From NCBI GenBank assembly GCA_015999985.1, contig JAECRA010000010.1, positions 21,226-85,225 on the forward strand: a stretch of DNA of 64,000 nucleotides. The letters are read 5' to 3'. The notes under the pieces were generated by a model. The model was given only the letters and a program-made list of their open reading frames with translations, did no database searches and was not told the DNA's origin. The first letter of the stretch is position 1, and the number at the start of each line of letters is the position of its first letter. The stretch comes from Comamonadaceae bacterium. Its GTDB lineage: Bacteria > Pseudomonadota > Gammaproteobacteria > Burkholderiales > Burkholderiaceae_C. Below, one piece after another: positions 62,036-64,000 of the stretch. A program made the translations under genes and the position numbers.

Positions 62036-62554
62036 TCACAGCGGCCTGTTGGCGTCAGGATTGGGTGCCCGGCGTTGAGGCGCCAGCAGCAGCGCGCCGA
62101 TGAAGGGCCAAAGCGCCGCCTCGAGCAGGGGTGACAGCAACACTTGCCAGCCAGGAAATGCCGCGCCGCCGATCAATCGCAGCACAATGGTGATGGCGTG
62201 CGCGGCAAAAAACAGCGGAATGAGCTGAACAACTTGCCCCGGCACCGAAAACCACAAGATCCGCCGGTGGATCATGATGGCGAAATAGATCAGCACCGAG
62301 TAGGCCAGTGCATGCTGGCCCAGCAGAGACGCTTGGTGCACATCCAGGCACAGGCCGAAAAGAAAGGCGGCTCCCAGTCCGATGCGGCGCGGTTGATGCA
62401 CGCTCCAGAACACCAGCACGACGGCCAGAAAGTCCGGCATCCAGGCGACCCTTCCTAGCGGAAGCAGGTTGAACATCAACGCCACCAGCAGGCTACCCCA
62501 TATGAAAACGGGGCTGGCCGGCAGCAGCAGTTGGCGGCCTTGAGGCATGATCAT
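62036..62554 (-). CDS. mreD: Rod shape-determining protein MreD
   Basis: The 172-residue integral membrane protein has about five helices, including FIWGSLLVALMFNLLPLG, FLAVVLVFWSVHQPRRIGLGAAFLFGLCLDV and HALAYSVLIYFAIMIHRRI. Length, hydrophobic profile and position between mreC and mrdA identify it as MreD, a membrane component of the elongasome. It overlaps mreC by 4 bp. Confidence 0.92.
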   Translation of the reverse strand: MIMPQGRQLLLPASPVFIWGSLLVALMFNLLPLGRVAWMPDFLAVVLVFWSVHQPRRIGLGAAFLFGLCLDVHQASLLGQHALAYSVLIYFAIMIHRRILWFSVPGQVVQLIPLFFAAHAITIVLRLIGGAAFPGWQVLLSPLLEAALWPFIGALLLAPQRRAPNPDANRPL

Positions 62555-63522
62555 GGGCTGACTCTTTGAGCAGGCGTACGGGGTGCGCCGGGCCGTGTAG
62601 CGGCCGGTGAACTGGAGGGTGCGGACCTTGCAGTTGGTCCGACCGTGCTGGCTTCCGGTGCTTCGGGACGGCTGACCGGAGACAGCACCATCACGTGCAT
62701 GACGCCCTGCATCTGAGCCAGCGGTCTGCCCTGAATACGCGCGAAGCTCGAGTCACTGCGCCGATCGACGGAGATGACCCGCGCCACTGGCAAACCTGGA
62801 GGGTAGACCCCATCCACACCGCTTGTGGTCAGAAGATCGTCTTCCTTGACATCTTCAGTCACAGACATGTAGCGAAGCTCCAACAGGCCGCCGTGGGGGG
62901 TGGGCGCTCCATAGACCACGCTTCGGGTACCCGTGCGCGCATTCATGACCGGAATCACCTGATCGCGATCAATCAGCAGGGTCATTTCGCTCACGAAGGG
63001 GTAGACCCGCGTAATTTGCCCCAGCACGCCATGCTCGTCCATGACCGGTGAACCGGGCTCAATACCCTGCAGTTGCCCCTTGTCTATCACCACGCGGCGG
63101 CTATAGGGGTCGGTAGCGTCATACAGCACCTGGGCAGCGATGGCCTGCGCCTGAACGCGGTCTTTTAGCGCCAGCAACTTGCGCAGGCGTTCGTTTTCCA
63201 GCATCAACTGTTCTACTTGACCAGCACGTTGCGATTGCTCAGCCAGTTGCACGCGGGCTGTGAGTTCAGTCTTGCGGGCGGTTTTCAGGTCTGTGAGATA
63301 GCTGGTGAAGGTTTGCATCATCTGCACAGGCTGCAAAGCCAGCCATTGCGCCGGATACAAGACGGTCGCGACGGCTGCACGCAGGGGCTGAGCTACGCGA
63401 AACCGGGCGTCAGCCACCATGAGGAACAAGGCCAATGCACTGTAGAACACCAGCCGGGAAAGCGCCGATGGCCCTTGCTTGAAGAAGGGCGGCGGCAAGC
63501 GATCTAGCGATTCCAGCGGCAT
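62551..63522 (-). CDS. mreC: Rod shape-determining protein MreC
   Basis: The 323-residue bitopic membrane protein has an N-terminal helix (LVFYSALALFLMVADARF), a coiled coil (about 80-120, rich in Glu/Gln/Leu: VQLAEQSQRAGQVEQLMLENERLRKLL), and the two beta-barrel subdomains of MreC (RRVVIDKGQLQGIEPGSPVMDEHGVLGQI and DLLTTSGVDGVYPPGLPVARV). The Pro/Ala/Thr-rich tail of ~35 residues is longer than the core family. It scaffolds MreB, MreD and PBP2. mreB is expected immediately upstream but is not there. Confidence 0.93.
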   Translation of the reverse strand: MPLESLDRLPPPFFKQGPSALSRLVFYSALALFLMVADARFRVAQPLRAAVATVLYPAQWLALQPVQMMQTFTSYLTDLKTARKTELTARVQLAEQSQRAGQVEQLMLENERLRKLLALKDRVQAQAIAAQVLYDATDPYSRRVVIDKGQLQGIEPGSPVMDEHGVLGQITRVYPFVSEMTLLIDRDQVIPVMNARTGTRSVVYGAPTPHGGLLELRYMSVTEDVKEDDLLTTSGVDGVYPPGLPVARVISVDRRSDSSFARIQGRPLAQMQGVMHVMVLSPVSRPEAPEASTVGPTARSAPSSSPAATRPGAPRTPAQRVSP

Positions 63523-63711
63523 GTCAGAGGAGCGGCACGGCGGCGGTGGTTAACCTGATGTCGTGAATTGGAGAGCTCGCCAAGTATCTGCAAAGCCAGT
63601 GTCAATCAGGCCCGAGGTTCCGTGCAATGCCACATGGTATTGCGAGACCGTGATTCCTGTATGACACTGATTGGGGCAAACTGGACTTTGCTGCGTACTT
63701 TGGGCTCAAGG

Positions 63712-63753
63712 GGTGTGAATGAATCCGGCGTGCATGAGGGATTCGTTCACACC
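63712..63753. repeat. REP-like palindromic unit, copy 2
   Basis: GGTGTGAATGAATCC (63712-63726) pairs perfectly with GGATTCGTTCACACC (63739-63753) except for one G-U position, around a 12-base loop that differs from copy 1 by one base. It lies in a 380-bp gene-free gap (63523-63902) between mreC and the partial gene at the window edge. Confidence 0.75.
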
Positions 63754-63902
63754 TTCTCAGGCCGCTAGTATCGCTGATGCTCCTGAAAAATGAGCGAAAC
63801 AAGCCGAAAAATACTTCCGCTTTGGTCAGTCTTTCCACTGGCCATGGCAGTAATCGGTTGAACTGCGCCGTTGGGTAGATGCCGGTTGAAAAGTGGTGGC
63901 GC

Positions 63903-64000
63903 TCAAGGCAAGGCGCTAGGAGGCTGCGCGGCAGAAGGCGTCTTGGCGAAACGCGCGAAAAACGAGGCCAGCGTGGTAATACCGAGAAGCCCATAGTAGA
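63903..64000 (-). CDS. C-terminal fragment of an unidentified gene (starts beyond the window)
   Basis: A leftward frame entering at the window edge reads YYGLLGITTLASFFARFA, then KTPSAAQPPSALP and a TGA at 63903-63905. The hydrophobic first part followed by a polar Ala/Pro tail looks like the end of a membrane protein. With 31 residues the family cannot be identified. It is clearly not the C-terminus of MreB. Confidence 0.35.
   Translation of the reverse strand, partial: YYGLLGITTLASFFARFAKTPSAAQPPSALP

Noticed and set aside
63602..63994. 130-codon minus-strand frame at the window end
   Set aside because: Arg/Pro/Ser-rich translation without domains, runs through the REP palindrome; a different frame gives a more protein-like C-terminus at 63903-64000.

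Overview
The window looks like chromosomal DNA of a betaproteobacterium, most likely Burkholderiales and plausibly Comamonadaceae. The grounds are a high-GC coding style, an IPTL-CTERM surface-sorting tail, a DUF4148-like small secreted protein, NodT-type RND outer-membrane partners, a HutC-controlled histidine operon with formimidoylglutamate deiminase plus formylglutamate deformylase, and an mreC-mreD-mrdA block. There is no phage, plasmid backbone, intact insertion sequence or CRISPR array. Genus is not resolved.

Layout. 1-6055: the 3' end of an IPTL-CTERM protein, then a tightly overlapping five-gene operon: acyl carrier protein, cytochrome P450, SapC-like protein, fatty acyl-AMP ligase and a tandem GNAT acyltransferase. 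I recognise every family but not the pathway, and this is my best candidate for an undescribed system. 6056-6705: a small secreted protein with a long leader hairpin and a strong terminator. 6966-20650: two complete RND tripartite efflux systems back to back. The first is divergent from soxR with a SoxR-type promoter between them; the second is divergent from a TetR/AcrR repressor with an 8+8 bp palindromic operator. A tRNA-Arg(CCG) lies between the systems. 20779-21657: a di-haem cytochrome c5-type protein.

21835-29159: an accessory catabolic stretch with ArsR and AraC regulators, a SnoaL/NTF2-like protein, a class II aldolase, a MOSC protein paired with a phthalate-dioxygenase-reductase-type flavoprotein, a ketopantoate-reductase-like protein and an MHS-type MFS carrier, interrupted by a MITE-like repeat. 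29231-36397: a DUF2501 protein and a leftward operon of a DHDPS-like lyase, an aminotransferase, a polar amino-acid ABC transporter, an M20 amidohydrolase and IclR. Its substrate is unknown.

36831-53265: a histidine-utilisation locus, all leftward (hutC, hutH, hutU ... hutD, hutI, hutF, hutG). It is split by seven genes: methylaspartate ammonia-lyase, an MmgE/PrpD protein and a full peptide/nickel-type ABC transporter. Near-identical HutC-type operators lie upstream of hutH, and a third candidate lies upstream of hutC. 53669-57267: an acyl-CoA carboxylase beta/alpha pair, divergent from hutC. 57383-60022: catalase and an MgtC/SapB membrane protein, with a second MITE-like element between them. 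60083-63522: mrdA, mreD and mreC, without mreB or rodA beside them. A palindromic REP-like unit occurs twice, at 40851 and 63712.

How the genes work together. The hut genes convert histidine to glutamate, and methylaspartate ammonia-lyase in the same transcription direction hints at a link to a branched C5 dicarboxylate route. The two efflux systems are set up for different inducers (redox-active compounds for one, amphiphilic drugs for the other). The first operon probably activates a fatty acid, loads it on its own carrier protein, oxidises it and transfers it to an amine.
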